Below, in pieces: positions 7,966 to 17,385 of a DNA stretch of 64,000 nucleotides. This stretch comes from JABDQZ01 sp963801985. Its GTDB lineage: Bacteria > Pseudomonadota > Gammaproteobacteria > Chromatiales > Chromatiaceae. The translations under genes and the position numbers were made by a program. The notes under the pieces are model-generated. The model saw only the letters and a list, made by a program, of their open reading frames with translations. It had not been told where the DNA came from and made no database searches. Numbering within the stretch: the first letter of the stretch is position 1; the number at the start of each line of letters is the position of its first letter. Where the stretch lies: NCBI GenBank assembly GCA_963801985.1, contig CAWDGV010000006.1, forward strand, positions 1-64,000, in the 5' to 3' direction.

Positions 7966-10900
7966 TCAACAGACTCCTCTGTTATTGCCATATGCACTTC
8001 GGCACCAGGGTAAGATTCAATATGCCACTGCCCATCTACGTAGCTGTAAATTTTTTCAGTAACAGGATCAATCACGATCATGCGTATCCAGTTGTTATAA
8101 ATCAGGCGTTTGACTACTACAACGGCCTCAATAGCCTTGATTGCATGTGTATACGGGGCCTGGATAACCGTAATTAGTCGAACGGGATCATGGTATGGCA
8201 TACCATTTTTCAACACTGTCTGAGCAGGCAGGCCTGTTCGAAGATCACTGAGATTACCCGCCATCACTCCAAATCGCCCGGCTACGTTGTGATATACCTT
8301 GCTGCCGCTACCGAACTTTTCGTTATCAACTGCTGAAAAATAGTGCTCCATGTTGATCCATTGTCCGACAACCAAAGGGCCACCGAAAATATTTTCCAGT
8401 AAACGTCCTTTTGGGTCATCTTGATAATTATAGGAATGCAAAAAAGAGCGTCCCTCAAGGTCCGCACCCAGAGTTAATTCACGCTGACCGATAATGAAAT
8501 ATGCATTTCGAGACAATCCCCATTCAGGTCTTACCTGGGACCAGTCAACAGCGTTTTTCTGTAAACTGGCATAGGCCCTGGCCGGGTCATCTACTGCTGC
8601 GGCAGGCTGCAAAGTAGGCAAACGCTCACTGGCACACAGCCTGGCTGCAGACTTCAACCCTGTACGCAGACGATCAATGTATATTAAATGAGAAGAAGGC
8701 AAGAGCTCCATATCATAAAGTTTCAATTCATCTGTCGTGGTGTTATGCATAGCTGGCATAAACCAGACATCATCTGCAATCTCCATGCCCTGTTGCCTGA
8801 GTTTTTCCCTGACTTTTGGTTTATTAGCCATATATGCCAGAACGCGAGCGTTAGTGAGGCCATGGTTACCGCCACATGCACCACAATCCAGAGCCGATTC
8901 ATAAGGGTTGTTTTCTGACTGACTACCATGTCCAACCAGCAATACAAATCGCGAAAACTGTTTGGTCAAACCAATACCACGTAAAGCCTGACTAACAAAA
9001 CCGGCCTGCTCATCAAGGCTGAACCCAATCCGTCCCAGTTGCTCGAGTTGAAAACGCGCAAATGAAGTATTGATTTTATAGGTGGTTTGCAGCCGTTCAA
9101 TAAAGGCCTCGACGGCACTCACATCATTGTTCACTTCCTCTGCAAATTTCGGAAAAGCTTCCTGATGCCCAAGTGCACATTCACGTAACTCACGCACCAT
9201 ATCGTCGGTCAAACGCTCAGTTGGCACACCCATCTCGTATTCGACTGCATTAACGATGACCGCACGTTGAACCGCACGTACAATCGAATCTGCCTGCTCT
9301 CTGGATAACTTATCCTGTAAAAGATGGGTTGCAGGCTTTGCGGGGTGAAGGCGTTGTCGAATACGTTGGTAGGTAATTGGCGCAATAGTCTTGCCAATCA
9401 TCTCCAATCCAAATAGCAATCCTATCGCTTCGACTGTGACAAACGGTGTTAAAATCGACTCCTTGAGGTCATGCATGATTTTCTCAAGTGTGCCAATCGC
9501 TGACTTGTCATAGGTATATTCATCCCGAGAGATTTCCAGCACCAGGTTCTTGGGTGTCAACAGGATCGGACAAAGATGAGTCTCGCTTCCTTTACCAAGT
9601 TCAAGAAAACTAAGCGGCACTCCAAAAAATCCCGCAATGCCATAAGTCTGGTAGTCACCCACAGACTCGAGGTGGCGTCGGATTCTTTCTGAACGCGTGT
9701 CAATACAAAACAGCGCCTGAACAAAGGGACGCTTATCCCTCTCAACGGCCTTTTCAAAATTCACCTGGTCCAACAATGACCTGGCTGCACTTGCTTCCAT
9801 CGCATTAAGCCATAACTGACCTTCGCGAATTTCAAAATCACGTAACGCGTTCAACGTTCGCTCAAACTGAGTCGTATTAACGCCTGACCAGACTGAAGCC
9901 TGATCGGCTTCACCCAATGGGAGCCCTGCTATAAATTCTGCACATTGACGCGCATCATGTAATAGTTTCTCGGCAACATATTGTTCATTCAATGCTGCGA
10001 CTTGCTGTTCATTGCCTACTGCAAGCTTTTCTTCAATTTTCTGCGCCATTGCAGGGAGCACATCCCCACTGTAAAGCTGGAAACGCAGGTAGGTATTGTG
10101 AACATTTTGCTCAATGTCACGTGCAATATCCGCTACCGTTTGATACGGAATTTTACTGTCATACTCAGACAGGATAACTGACGTCAATGCCATTCTGACA
10201 GCTACATAATCAACCAAATCACCTGGGTATTCCCTGTTCCAATAGTAATGCGTGGCACTTTCTCTCCAACGGATGAACCCCACCCAACCATGCAAGCGGG
10301 ATAATTCATTGGTAAAATAGCCTGTCCAGGCATCCTCGGGCACCTGCAACTGACGCATGACTGTCGCAATGACGTCTTCAGGGGAATCACTTGAATCTAC
10401 AAGCTTTCTGATCGCTCTGGCACGCCTGGATAACCAACTGTTTTGAGTTGCTGCGTCTACCCAGGCTCCAAAGAAACCTTTTTCACGTGATGGCATTGGC
10501 CAAACCGACTGACCTTCATCAAAAAATTCCAGACAACTTTTAATGACCAGTTCATCCAGGTCATTTCCAATCGTGGTGCCGCACAGCAGGTCAATCGTTT
10601 CGTAGATAGGTTTTTCTACAGGTAGCTGCTCACGTAAATTCTGTTGAACTCGGTCCAGCCCCTTTAATACATCCACTTTTTCAGGAGCCTGGTTAAGAGC
10701 TGATAACACCAGCTCAGCATCAAGCAGTTTACCGTTAAAGGTATAGCCAGTATGAGCACGCGAAAGCAGGCCGTTAAAAACCTGCTGCAGATTAACTGCA
10801 GTTACATCTTTGTATTCATTGCTGATCAGCTTGATCGAATTTGCCAGGGTTTCATTACAGACTTGCCCCTGGGCCTGATATCGCTGGTATTCCCCTCTGG

Positions 10901-11090
10901 TAAGATAGGTTCTTGCATGAAACAGCTTTTTAGCCACCTTCACCGCTTTTTCAAATGGCAGCTTTTCAAGACCGTGCAACGGATTGTGATGAATAAATGA
11001 CCTCATCGGCCAGAAGAAAGGAATCGCTTCGCCAGCCACATAGACTTGACTGCGGATACTCAGCTTATCACCAAGAGCAAGCGTCATCAC
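7962..11090 (-). CDS. dabA: DabA, inorganic-carbon accumulating complex subunit (UPF0753/DUF2309)
   Basis: A 1042-residue cytosolic/peripheral subunit of the DAB complex, related to beta-carbonic anhydrases. The complex is proposed to hydrate CO2 vectorially, using an ion gradient through DabB, so bicarbonate accumulates in the cell. The zinc site characteristic of the family is visible: C462 and D464 in ALFCIDTRSERIRRHLE, H721 in LLVGHGSQSENNPYES, and C736 (with C739) in ALDCGACGGNHG. Length matches DUF2309 proteins. Four-base overlaps with the genes on both sides (ATGA) show a tightly coupled operon: dabB, membrane protein, dabA, PII-like. This is strong evidence for autotrophy. Confidence 0.95.
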   Translation of the reverse strand: MMTLALGDKLSIRSQVYVAGEAIPFFWPMRSFIHHNPLHGLEKLPFEKAVKVAKKLFHARTYLTRGEYQRYQAQGQVCNETLANSIKLISNEYKDVTAVNLQQVFNGLLSRAHTGYTFNGKLLDAELVLSALNQAPEKVDVLKGLDRVQQNLREQLPVEKPIYETIDLLCGTTIGNDLDELVIKSCLEFFDEGQSVWPMPSREKGFFGAWVDAATQNSWLSRRARAIRKLVDSSDSPEDVIATVMRQLQVPEDAWTGYFTNELSRLHGWVGFIRWRESATHYYWNREYPGDLVDYVAVRMALTSVILSEYDSKIPYQTVADIARDIEQNVHNTYLRFQLYSGDVLPAMAQKIEEKLAVGNEQQVAALNEQYVAEKLLHDARQCAEFIAGLPLGEADQASVWSGVNTTQFERTLNALRDFEIREGQLWLNAMEASAARSLLDQVNFEKAVERDKRPFVQALFCIDTRSERIRRHLESVGDYQTYGIAGFFGVPLSFLELGKGSETHLCPILLTPKNLVLEISRDEYTYDKSAIGTLEKIMHDLKESILTPFVTVEAIGLLFGLEMIGKTIAPITYQRIRQRLHPAKPATHLLQDKLSREQADSIVRAVQRAVIVNAVEYEMGVPTERLTDDMVRELRECALGHQEAFPKFAEEVNNDVSAVEAFIERLQTTYKINTSFARFQLEQLGRIGFSLDEQAGFVSQALRGIGLTKQFSRFVLLVGHGSQSENNPYESALDCGACGGNHGLTNARVLAYMANKPKVREKLRQQGMEIADDVWFMPAMHNTTTDELKLYDMELLPSSHLIYIDRLRTGLKSAARLCASERLPTLQPAAAVDDPARAYASLQKNAVDWSQVRPEWGLSRNAYFIIGQRELTLGADLEGRSFLHSYNYQDDPKGRLLENIFGGPLVVGQWINMEHYFSAVDNEKFGSGSKVYHNVAGRFGVMAGNLSDLRTGLPAQTVLKNGMPYHDPVRLITVIQAPYTHAIKAIEAVVVVKRLIYNNWIRMIVIDPVTEKIYSYVDGQWHIESYPGAEVHMAITEESVE

Positions 11091-11836
11091 AAGCCTCCTG
11101 CAGCGCGCATTCCAAGAAGCGCCAGTAACAACAAAAACACGCCATAACCCATCGCCCTGATAAAACTCACATCTTCATATTGGCTCTGCACGGGTTCCCC
11201 AGCCACCAATTGCTGTATCAGGCGCATACCAGACCAGGACCAGAAGAACCAGATTACAACGAGCAACAGAGCATTCAACGGCGAGACAACGACCTGTTCA
11301 AAGACAACAATCAGCATCGCGAAAAATCCGGGAAATACTGGTGTTGCAATGACTGCCAACACACCAAAAACAAACAGGGTAGACAACCTGGGTAGCATTT
11401 TTACTATACCGCCATGAAGACCGCAGTAAGCTGCTCCAAAGCGCTGTTGCAGTTCGCCTCCAAGCAATACCATCAATGTAAATGGCAAACTAAAACCCAG
11501 TAGGGTCAACTGCAATTGCTGCAACGAGTGTGACGGCAAGACCAGCCACATCAAAGCCCAGCAAGAAACGGCAATATAACCAATCCACAATTCAACATCA
11601 CGCAAAACCAATGACCGGAAAGCATAGAGCAACGATGTCAGCAGCGCCCACAATGGCAGCCATTCAGGGAAGGACGTGTCAGTCCCCATCACCAACAGGC
11701 CAACCTGAGGCCATACTAAAAGCATCAACGACTTCAGCCAGATACCCGGTAATTTTTTATACGCCAGCACGAAAATCGCACTGAATGGGAACAGCGGTAA
11801 AAACAGCGCAATCGCTAACCAATTGAATTCTGTCAT
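11087..11836 (-). CDS. membrane protein between dabB and dabA
   Basis: A polytopic inner-membrane protein of about 249 residues with seven or eight predicted helices. The segment LHGGIVKMLPRLSTLFVFGV, then VFPGFFAML, recalls the conserved helices of NuoM/MrpD-type proton-translocating subunits, but the protein is half their length. I chose the ATG at 11836, which overlaps the dabB stop as TAATG, over a GTG three codons upstream. A four-base overlap with dabA follows. It is likely a third subunit or assembly partner of the DAB complex, since the minimal complex needs only DabA and DabB. Function is unproven. Confidence 0.7.
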   Translation of the reverse strand: MTEFNWLAIALFLPLFPFSAIFVLAYKKLPGIWLKSLMLLVWPQVGLLVMGTDTSFPEWLPLWALLTSLLYAFRSLVLRDVELWIGYIAVSCWALMWLVLPSHSLQQLQLTLLGFSLPFTLMVLLGGELQQRFGAAYCGLHGGIVKMLPRLSTLFVFGVLAVIATPVFPGFFAMLIVVFEQVVVSPLNALLLVVIWFFWSWSGMRLIQQLVAGEPVQSQYEDVSFIRAMGYGVFLLLLALLGMRAAGGL

Positions 11837-13518
11837 TAGACCCACCGCAACAACATGTTGAGTTTACGCGCCACAGCCATAATGCGTTGTGACACTCCAT
11901 TAATCAATTCAATAACATAAAATTCGCGAGAAACCACGGCATAAAAGCTCCTCCATAAAGAGTCTTTAATCCGGCTGCTTGCTGTGTACTTTTCTGCATG
12001 GTAGACAAGCAGCCACCCCAGCACGATACCTAAAGTAATCAACGCCACAAACAGGTCAAACCAGGCTAGCTCAACACCGGCAGCCATGTACAACAGGTCA
12101 CGGCTCTCGGGGTCTGGATAAAGGAACAAATCAAAAGCATGGCTAATTTGGGTATAGCCAATCACTACGATAACCAATGAAGCCAACACCAGCGAAAACA
12201 AACGCCAGGGCTGGGTGGTTTCCATTTTATAGGTTGCAAAAATCAGCTGCGCCCCGGTAACCCAACCAAAAAACAACAAAACCACGGCACCCTGTTTCTG
12301 AAAATAATCCTGCGCAACCAGCCAGTGAGCAGCAACAATAATGATCAGAGGAACCGCCAGAGTAATTGAGGCCATAAACAACCACGACCTTCTCTGGGTC
12401 TTGGCTTCTCTTTCAATGACAAAGCTGTAAACCTCTTTCTTGGGCACACCATCGGATTTTCTGGCCTCGCCAATCACGCCACCCGCTCCAAGAAACAGGG
12501 TACCTTTAAATAGCCCATGAGCAATCAAATGGAAGACCGCCAGCGAGAATGCACCAACACCGCATTCCATGATCATGAACCCCATCTGACCCATGGTTGA
12601 ATAGCCCAGAGCTTTTTTAATGTCATTCTGACTTAGCATCAACATCGAGCCAATAACTGCTGTAATCAATCCAACGATAAACATTAGGTGCAAAACGTCA
12701 TGAGTCTGCATGTACAGTGGCGCAAACCGGTTCACCAGAAATCCACCCGCATTGACAATGCCGGCATGCATCAATGCTGAAACCGGCGTAGGCCCGGACA
12801 TCGTATAAGGCAACCAGCTATGCAGTAAAAATTGAGCTGAACGGGCAAAAGCGGCAATTGCGATCAAAATCCCCGCAATCTCCACAACAGGCATCCCCAA
12901 CAGTTCACGTGTCTGTCCTGTTGTACTCATCAATTGGAAAAGGTCTGATAGAACGAAAGTACCGTAAGCCTGATAAAGCAGCGCCGCCGCTAATACCAAC
13001 GGCAAGTCACCAATACGATAGGTAATCAATGTCCACATTGCATATTTCTGGGTCGACAGGCTGTCGGTGTTATGCCCGAGAAGAAAGTACAACAGCACAC
13101 CAATGAAATGCCAGGCGACGAGTAGCGTGATCAGGTCAGCTGCGGATACCATTACCAGCAGAGAAGAAGTCATCAGTCCTAACAGGACATAAAAACGCAC
13201 ATAACCTTCTTCATCAGCCATGTAACGCTTTGAATAGACATGCACTACCAAGCTGATACCAGCAATAACGAAGCTCATCAAAGAACCCAGTGGATCAAGC
13301 CGCAGCATTCCCCAGCCTTCACCAAAGCTAACACTTAGCTCTTCGGTGCCCATAATGACAGAGACCAGCAAAAAGGCTGACGTCAGAAATGTAAGCAGGA
13401 TTAAACCAACACTGATATTAGCAACGATCTGTTCCTGCTTTTGATTCAGCAGATAAGCAGCCACAGTCGTCAGAATTGGTAATATAGGCACAGTGACAAG
13501 CAGAAGTTCCATAGCCAT
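11836..13518 (-). CDS. dabB: DabB, cation-translocating subunit (NuoL/MrpA-like)
   Basis: A 560-residue polytopic membrane protein of the proton-conducting membrane transporter family (Complex I ND5 / Mrp type). Conserved features: FLLHSWLPYTMSGPTPVSAL and LMHAGIVNAGGFLVNRFAP, then GYSTMGQMGFMIMECGVGAF and HLIAHGLFKGTLFLGAGGVI. These carry the lysine and histidine residues of the ion channel half. DabB couples ion flow to CO2 hydration by DabA. It is the first gene of the operon. Two ATGs are possible (13518 and 13512); AAAGG lies about nine bases before the second, which may be the true start. A fairly long leader region precedes it. Confidence 0.9.
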   Translation of the reverse strand: MAMELLLVTVPILPILTTVAAYLLNQKQEQIVANISVGLILLTFLTSAFLLVSVIMGTEELSVSFGEGWGMLRLDPLGSLMSFVIAGISLVVHVYSKRYMADEEGYVRFYVLLGLMTSSLLVMVSAADLITLLVAWHFIGVLLYFLLGHNTDSLSTQKYAMWTLITYRIGDLPLVLAAALLYQAYGTFVLSDLFQLMSTTGQTRELLGMPVVEIAGILIAIAAFARSAQFLLHSWLPYTMSGPTPVSALMHAGIVNAGGFLVNRFAPLYMQTHDVLHLMFIVGLITAVIGSMLMLSQNDIKKALGYSTMGQMGFMIMECGVGAFSLAVFHLIAHGLFKGTLFLGAGGVIGEARKSDGVPKKEVYSFVIEREAKTQRRSWLFMASITLAVPLIIIVAAHWLVAQDYFQKQGAVVLLFFGWVTGAQLIFATYKMETTQPWRLFSLVLASLVIVVIGYTQISHAFDLFLYPDPESRDLLYMAAGVELAWFDLFVALITLGIVLGWLLVYHAEKYTASSRIKDSLWRSFYAVVSREFYVIELINGVSQRIMAVARKLNMLLRWV

Positions 13519-13999
13519 TTACCTTTAATGAATTGCAAAATCCGGTTTATCGAAAAAGTCGTATAAACAAAAGCTTATGTTCAAGAACCGCATTAATAAG
13601 GTAAAATCAATAAAACCAATGTGATATATAGAGCATTCTCTATACCTCGATTAGCTTGCATGTAATTCCCACTTTTCAGCAACTCCCGTCGACTGAATAG
13701 AACTTACGAGCCGTCCACTTACTATCTGATAAGCACGGTCGAGTGTTTTAAACACTTCGCTGGAGACTGGCGGCTTAGGATTGATCTCAGCCATTTCGGT
13801 TATTTCAGTCGACTGTCCGCTTTTCTCTGTGCAAAAATTACTCGGTAAAAGCCGTCATCGGGGGTTATTAGCTGACTATTTTGTTTTCTCCCTGCAACCT
13901 TACCTGGGGTAAAAAAACTGCCAATAAACAAGAATAGTTACAGTTTTATTATTGGTGGGCCATGATATATATTAGAGAGCATCAATATGCGTTATTAAC
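13519..13999. promoter_or_regulatory. intergenic region between dabB and the DUF3050 gene
   Basis: 481 bases between divergent genes, AT-rich, no supported coding frame. Must contain the dab operon promoter. Two palindromes stand out: AGTGTTTtAAACACT at 13742-13756 (7+7 bp around one base) and CAGTCGACTG at 13806-13815. Either could be an operator; no regulator gene lies beside them. Confidence 0.4.
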
Positions 14000-14008
14000 T
14001 TGAATCGT

Positions 14009-14782
14009 ATGACATCTGAAATATCCGCTGAAATTATCAGTTCCTTTAAAAACAAACTTGAAACCCACCCTATTTATGATGCTGTATCTTCTGTAGAAGA
14101 TTTACAGTGTTTTATGGAGCATCATATCTACTCAGTCTGGGATTTTATGTCGCTAATTAAATATCTGCAGACAATCATAGCACCTGCAGCCTATCCTTGG
14201 GTTCCTGCTGGAGATGGAAGTATAAGACGTTTTATCAATGAACTGGTTCTAGAGGAAGAGTCTGATGAGACTACAGTTCAGGGGCAATATTTAAGTCACT
14301 TTGAATTATACCGAAAAGCGATGCGTGAAATTGGTGCCGATATAGATGCTTCAGTGAATTTTACAAATGCAGTCGCCCATAAAGGTATTGATTACGCACT
14401 TGGTAATTTGGAAATACCTAAACCATCAAAAGTATTTACCTCAATGACATTCAAATTCATTAGAAATAAAAAACCGCATCAGGTTGCGGCAGCATTGGCT
14501 TTAGGTCGCGAGCATATCATTCCTTGTATGTTTCGCTCTATCCTCCAAAAAATTGGAGTAACTGAGGCGCAAGCTCCTATATTCCACTTTTACCTAAATC
14601 GTCATATTCATCTTGATGAAGATTTTCATGCACCTTTATCGTTAAAGCTATTGAATAGTCTCTGTGCAGGAGAGGAAATGAAAATCAAGGAAGCTATTCA
14701 GGCAGCTGAACTAGCAGTGCAAGCCCGCCTAGACTTTTGGGATGGTGTATATCAAGCAATAAAACTTAATAAAGCAGCTTAA
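14009..14782 (+). CDS. DUF3050 family protein (haem-oxygenase-like fold)
   Basis: A protein of about 257 residues matching DUF3050. It has the N-terminal LETHPIYDAVSSVEDLQCFM and EHHIYSVWDFMSLIKYLQ, and near the C-terminus HFYLNRHIHLDEDFHAPLS. The histidine- and glutamate-rich helices suggest a di-metal oxygenase-like four-helix bundle, but no activity is established. I prefer the ATG at 14009 over a TTG at 14000. There are no obvious operon partners. Family assignment is from recognised motifs; substrate unknown. Confidence 0.8.
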   Translation: MTSEISAEIISSFKNKLETHPIYDAVSSVEDLQCFMEHHIYSVWDFMSLIKYLQTIIAPAAYPWVPAGDGSIRRFINELVLEEESDETTVQGQYLSHFELYRKAMREIGADIDASVNFTNAVAHKGIDYALGNLEIPKPSKVFTSMTFKFIRNKKPHQVAAALALGREHIIPCMFRSILQKIGVTEAQAPIFHFYLNRHIHLDEDFHAPLSLKLLNSLCAGEEMKIKEAIQAAELAVQARLDFWDGVYQAIKLNKAA

Positions 14783-14978
14783 GATTTACAGCAGCTTCTC
14801 AGCAGTTCCAGCCACCCAGTCGAATTCAGATAACTTCCGCTTATGACATGACCCTGTCATCCAGGCTATTAAGCAGGCTATTAAGATAGAACGACTGCAA
14901 TCGAGAAAACAGACATTGAGAGGGAATTTATTGAGGACTGCTACTCGTTATAAACGAAAGCCAGTGCTTCAAGAATGA

Positions 14979-15434
14979 TCAAGTGAATACATTCGCCAAT
15001 TGTGCACTTATAAGACAAAGAATTACTACAATTGTTAATGGTATTCTCAAGCGGGGATACCACGATGGTAAAGCACCATTTTTAACAGTAAAACTGTCGA
15101 TTACGCATAAACCGGAAAAAGCAATGTAAAAAACAGAATATTGTATTAATGGGCCAGCCAATGAAGCAAACCAAGCGATGAGAGCAGGTATAACGCCTAA
15201 GATTAACAATGTTTTTTCAGGATTAGCGGAATTATTAATTGCTGCCCCCCAATAAATTGCTCCCATAAAAGACAAAATTATTGCCGCATAGGTTAACAAT
15301 GCATTTTCTACGGTCACATAATATTCTACTTGGACAATCCAAAGGGAAATAGATAAAACAATGAAAGGAATCAAACCAAGATAACCTAATATCAAAGCAG
15401 ATTTTGGTACAGACTGTTTCGTTATTTCATTCAT
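14979..15434 (-). CDS. DUF3429 family membrane protein
   Basis: A small membrane protein of about 151 residues with five hydrophobic helices: LILGYLGLIPFIVLSISLW, YAAIILSFMGAIYWGAAI and further segments, ending near LRIPLTIVVILCLISAQL. The GYxGLIPF start and the SFxGAIYWG motif are typical of DUF3429, a family of unknown function common in gammaproteobacteria and alphaproteobacteria. The ATG at 15434 is chosen over an upstream start three codons earlier. Convergent with the DUF3050 gene. Confidence 0.75.
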   Translation of the reverse strand: MNEITKQSVPKSALILGYLGLIPFIVLSISLWIVQVEYYVTVENALLTYAAIILSFMGAIYWGAAINNSANPEKTLLILGVIPALIAWFASLAGPLIQYSVFYIAFSGLCVIDSFTVKNGALPSWYPRLRIPLTIVVILCLISAQLANVFT

Positions 15435-15966
15435 TACTATCAATACACTATAAAATGGGGCTTGCCTGGTTTTCTGAATGCTATCTGAACATCCGATTAA
15501 TTTGATGGATGCATTTATACAAAACCTTCAACTTATAACGACTAAATTAGCACATAATTTTATGGATTCAGACCATATACTGAATATGGATTTTGAAATT
15601 TGATGAATATGACATCGGCCTGAAAATAAAAATGCCTTCTGCAAGAATTTATAGGCATCGTAATCAAATTCATATAGCTTTTTATCGGTTATTGAAAGCA
15701 TATCTTTACTATCCTGCATATCCAAATGACACCATTGGTCAACAATATGATAGCTCGTCATGTCATCCGATTTTTCTTCGAAAATAATCGGACCACTGTA
15801 GGACCAGACTTTAATGACTGCTGTTGAGTTTCCAGCATAAAAAGCTCCATCGAAGTGAAGCTTGTAGTGGCTCCGAATTTAATCACGACTGAACTGTTAT
15901 TAAGTTCACATTAAATTTGCAGTTTAATTCACAGAAAATAACCAACTGCTGCGGTATGTTTTCAGC
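15435..15966. other. intergenic region without a supported gene
   Basis: About 530 bases. Short overlapping frames exist on both strands at 15528-15787, but none has a ribosome binding site or recognisable sequence. An imperfect inverted repeat (ccgattttt / aaaataatcgg, 15777-15801) may form a hairpin. Confidence 0.4.
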
Positions 15967-16155
15967 ATGCTGACTAAAAACGAAATTAAACATTTATTGG
16001 AAACCCGACCAGAACTGGTTGGTGAAAAGTTATTTGCCAGCCAACAGCGTGTAGATATGCTGTTGGGATTGCTCAATGAAATGAATCAACAAATGATTCA
16101 AATAAGACTTGAAGAGCTGGCAGAAGCGGAAAGGGATTTAATCTTGCAGACATAA
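15967..16155 (+). CDS. small coiled-coil hypothetical protein
   Basis: A 62-residue frame, MLTKNEIKHLLETRPELVGE through a Gln/Glu/Leu-rich helix to DLILQT. It looks like one long amphipathic helix. The leader has no strong ribosome binding site. No family recognised. Amino-acid composition is protein-like and cysteine-free, so it could be a real small gene. Confidence 0.35.
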   Translation: MLTKNEIKHLLETRPELVGEKLFASQQRVDMLLGLLNEMNQQMIQIRLEELAEAERDLILQT

Positions 16156-16269
16156 AAACCCTCCATCGAAATGTGACTATCGCACTTTACCAACCAGATT
16201 AGTTCGCCAGTCATTCTTTTGATCCTATTTTGGAACGAGGCTAAATATCAACGCACTCAGCTAGATAAT

Positions 16270-16548
16270 CTAGAGCCGCTTGCCTTCTAATGTAGGAACC
16301 TTATCAGTACGAGTTTCCAATTTTAAATTACTCACTATCCTAACCACGCCGGAATTGTGAAGTTCCTCATGCACCTTCCCGACTGCTTTTAATATGGTTT
16401 CCAATTTACCCTCAAGATTAGTTCCTGCTGCATGAGACTGAATTTTCAATGGGTACTCGGACAAGAGTTTTACTACTTGCATCACTTCACTTCGCACTGA
16501 AACACCCTCACCAATAGGGATAACCTGTAAATCAGCAGTAGCTTGCAT
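16270..16548 (-). CDS. MTH1187-family thiamine-binding-like protein (DUF77)
   Basis: A protein of about 92 residues of the MTH1187/YkoF-like family, a ferredoxin-like fold that binds thiamine or related pyrimidines. Diagnostic parts: ADLQVIPIGEGVSVRSEV near the N-terminus, SHAAGTNLEGKLETILKAV in the middle, and VRIVSNLKLETRTDK near the end. The ATG at 16548 is chosen because AGAGG lies eight bases upstream; a TTG two codons earlier is less likely. It lies just past the outermost attC-like site of the integron. Its start is about 170 bases from that core, much further than in the true cassettes, so it is probably resident chromosome. Confidence 0.75.
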   Translation of the reverse strand: MQATADLQVIPIGEGVSVRSEVMQVVKLLSEYPLKIQSHAAGTNLEGKLETILKAVGKVHEELHNSGVVRIVSNLKLETRTDKVPTLEGKRL

Positions 16549-16717
16549 ACGCAAAACCTCTAGATGGGAAATTAAGTCAGAAAACTCTAGCGAATTGATT
16601 CCATATTGCCATCAATAGACAAAGTCCACCAAGCTAACCCTAGCGGACATAATTATTAAATATGCTGATAGCCTGATCCAGTCATCCAGGGTATCGCCGC
16701 TGAACCGGGGCTGGACA

Positions 16718-16774
16718 GTATAACAGGCATTGGGCATGTGAAATCTGGCGTAATAGTTGACTGACTTGTTAGGT
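16718..16774 (-). other. attC-like site A (after the DUF1772 cassette)
   Basis: Cores GTATAAC (16718-16724) and GTTAGGT (16768-16774), 57 bases apart inclusive. Arms between the cores pair poorly, and the core beside the gene differs by one base from the expected complement of the cassette start (GCCTAAC expected, ACCTAAC on the minus strand found). This is the weakest site and the outer end of the array. Confidence 0.5.
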
Positions 16775-16798
16775 TTACTGCTAAATACCAAGACATTG

Positions 16799-17293
16799 TC
16801 ACTGCCTAAACAGTAGTATTATTAATAGAACGGATACGCAACTAGCTATAGCTGTTCTAATTAAATTTGATCTATTCCAACGTGGCTCGAAGTCATTACG
16901 AGCTTGTTTGATACCAGTTTCACTCATCCCGTCGACATCCAGGGTTTGCAACTTGTTATTAAGTGGCAGGTGTATGGCAATAGTCGATACTTGAACACCA
17001 AGAACGTACGCAATCGCTGCCAAAGCTAAAAGAAAAAGATCAACTCCTTGTAGTCTTCCAATTCCATATAGAGCCGATACTATTACAGCGATAGCCGAGC
17101 CTACCCAGACGAGCATAAATATAGGGTTATTATTCTGGATGATGCGATCTGTAACCTGAAAAGCTCTAATAAATTCCCTGTCGTTTAAATTTTTTATTCC
17201 AGGCATCACTACTATCGCATATGCAAAAAGAAAACCTGCCACCAGAGAACATAGAAAGGCAGATAAGATTAATACTGTCTGAAATATACCCAT
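16799..17293 (-). CDS. DUF1772 family membrane protein (cassette 5)
   Basis: A 164-residue protein with four hydrophobic helices, matching DUF1772 (anthrone-oxygenase-like). The N-terminal LCSLVAGFLFAYAIVVMPGI followed by LNDREFIRAFQVTD is characteristic, as is VQVSTIAIHLPLNNKLQTLD. Another recognisable part is DFEPRWNRSNLIRT near the C-terminus. The function of bacterial members is unknown. The gene begins 33 bases after the attC B core and ends 24 bases before attC A, which defines it as an integron cassette. It appears intact. Confidence 0.8.
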   Translation of the reverse strand: MGIFQTVLILSAFLCSLVAGFLFAYAIVVMPGIKNLNDREFIRAFQVTDRIIQNNNPIFMLVWVGSAIAVIVSALYGIGRLQGVDLFLLALAAIAYVLGVQVSTIAIHLPLNNKLQTLDVDGMSETGIKQARNDFEPRWNRSNLIRTAIASCVSVLLIILLFRQ

Positions 17294-17326
17294 TATCTAA
17301 AAGCTCCCCTCTTTGCTATTGATAGA

Positions 17327-17383
17327 GCCTAACGCCGCAAGTCAGCAGTGGTATATCCGTCCGCTACATTTGTCTTGTTATGC
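17327..17383 (-). other. attC-like site B (after the PepSY cassette)
   Basis: Cores GCCTAAC (17327-17333) and GTTATGC (17377-17383). On the minus strand the site begins GCATAAC next to the PepSY gene end and finishes GTTAGGC. The inverse core GCATAAC is the exact complement of the first core bases of the same cassette (GTTATGC at attC C). Confidence 0.7.
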
Positions 17384-17385
17384 AT

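Noticed and set aside
15528..15787. Overlapping frames on both strands (77 residues minus, 64 residues plus)
   Set aside because: No ribosome binding site, no recognisable family, and the two frames overlap on opposite strands. Not supported as genes.
16156..16269. A further attC after the MTH1187 gene, making it a sixth cassette
   Set aside because: No GTTATAC or similar core follows its stop, and its start is about 170 bases from the nearest core.
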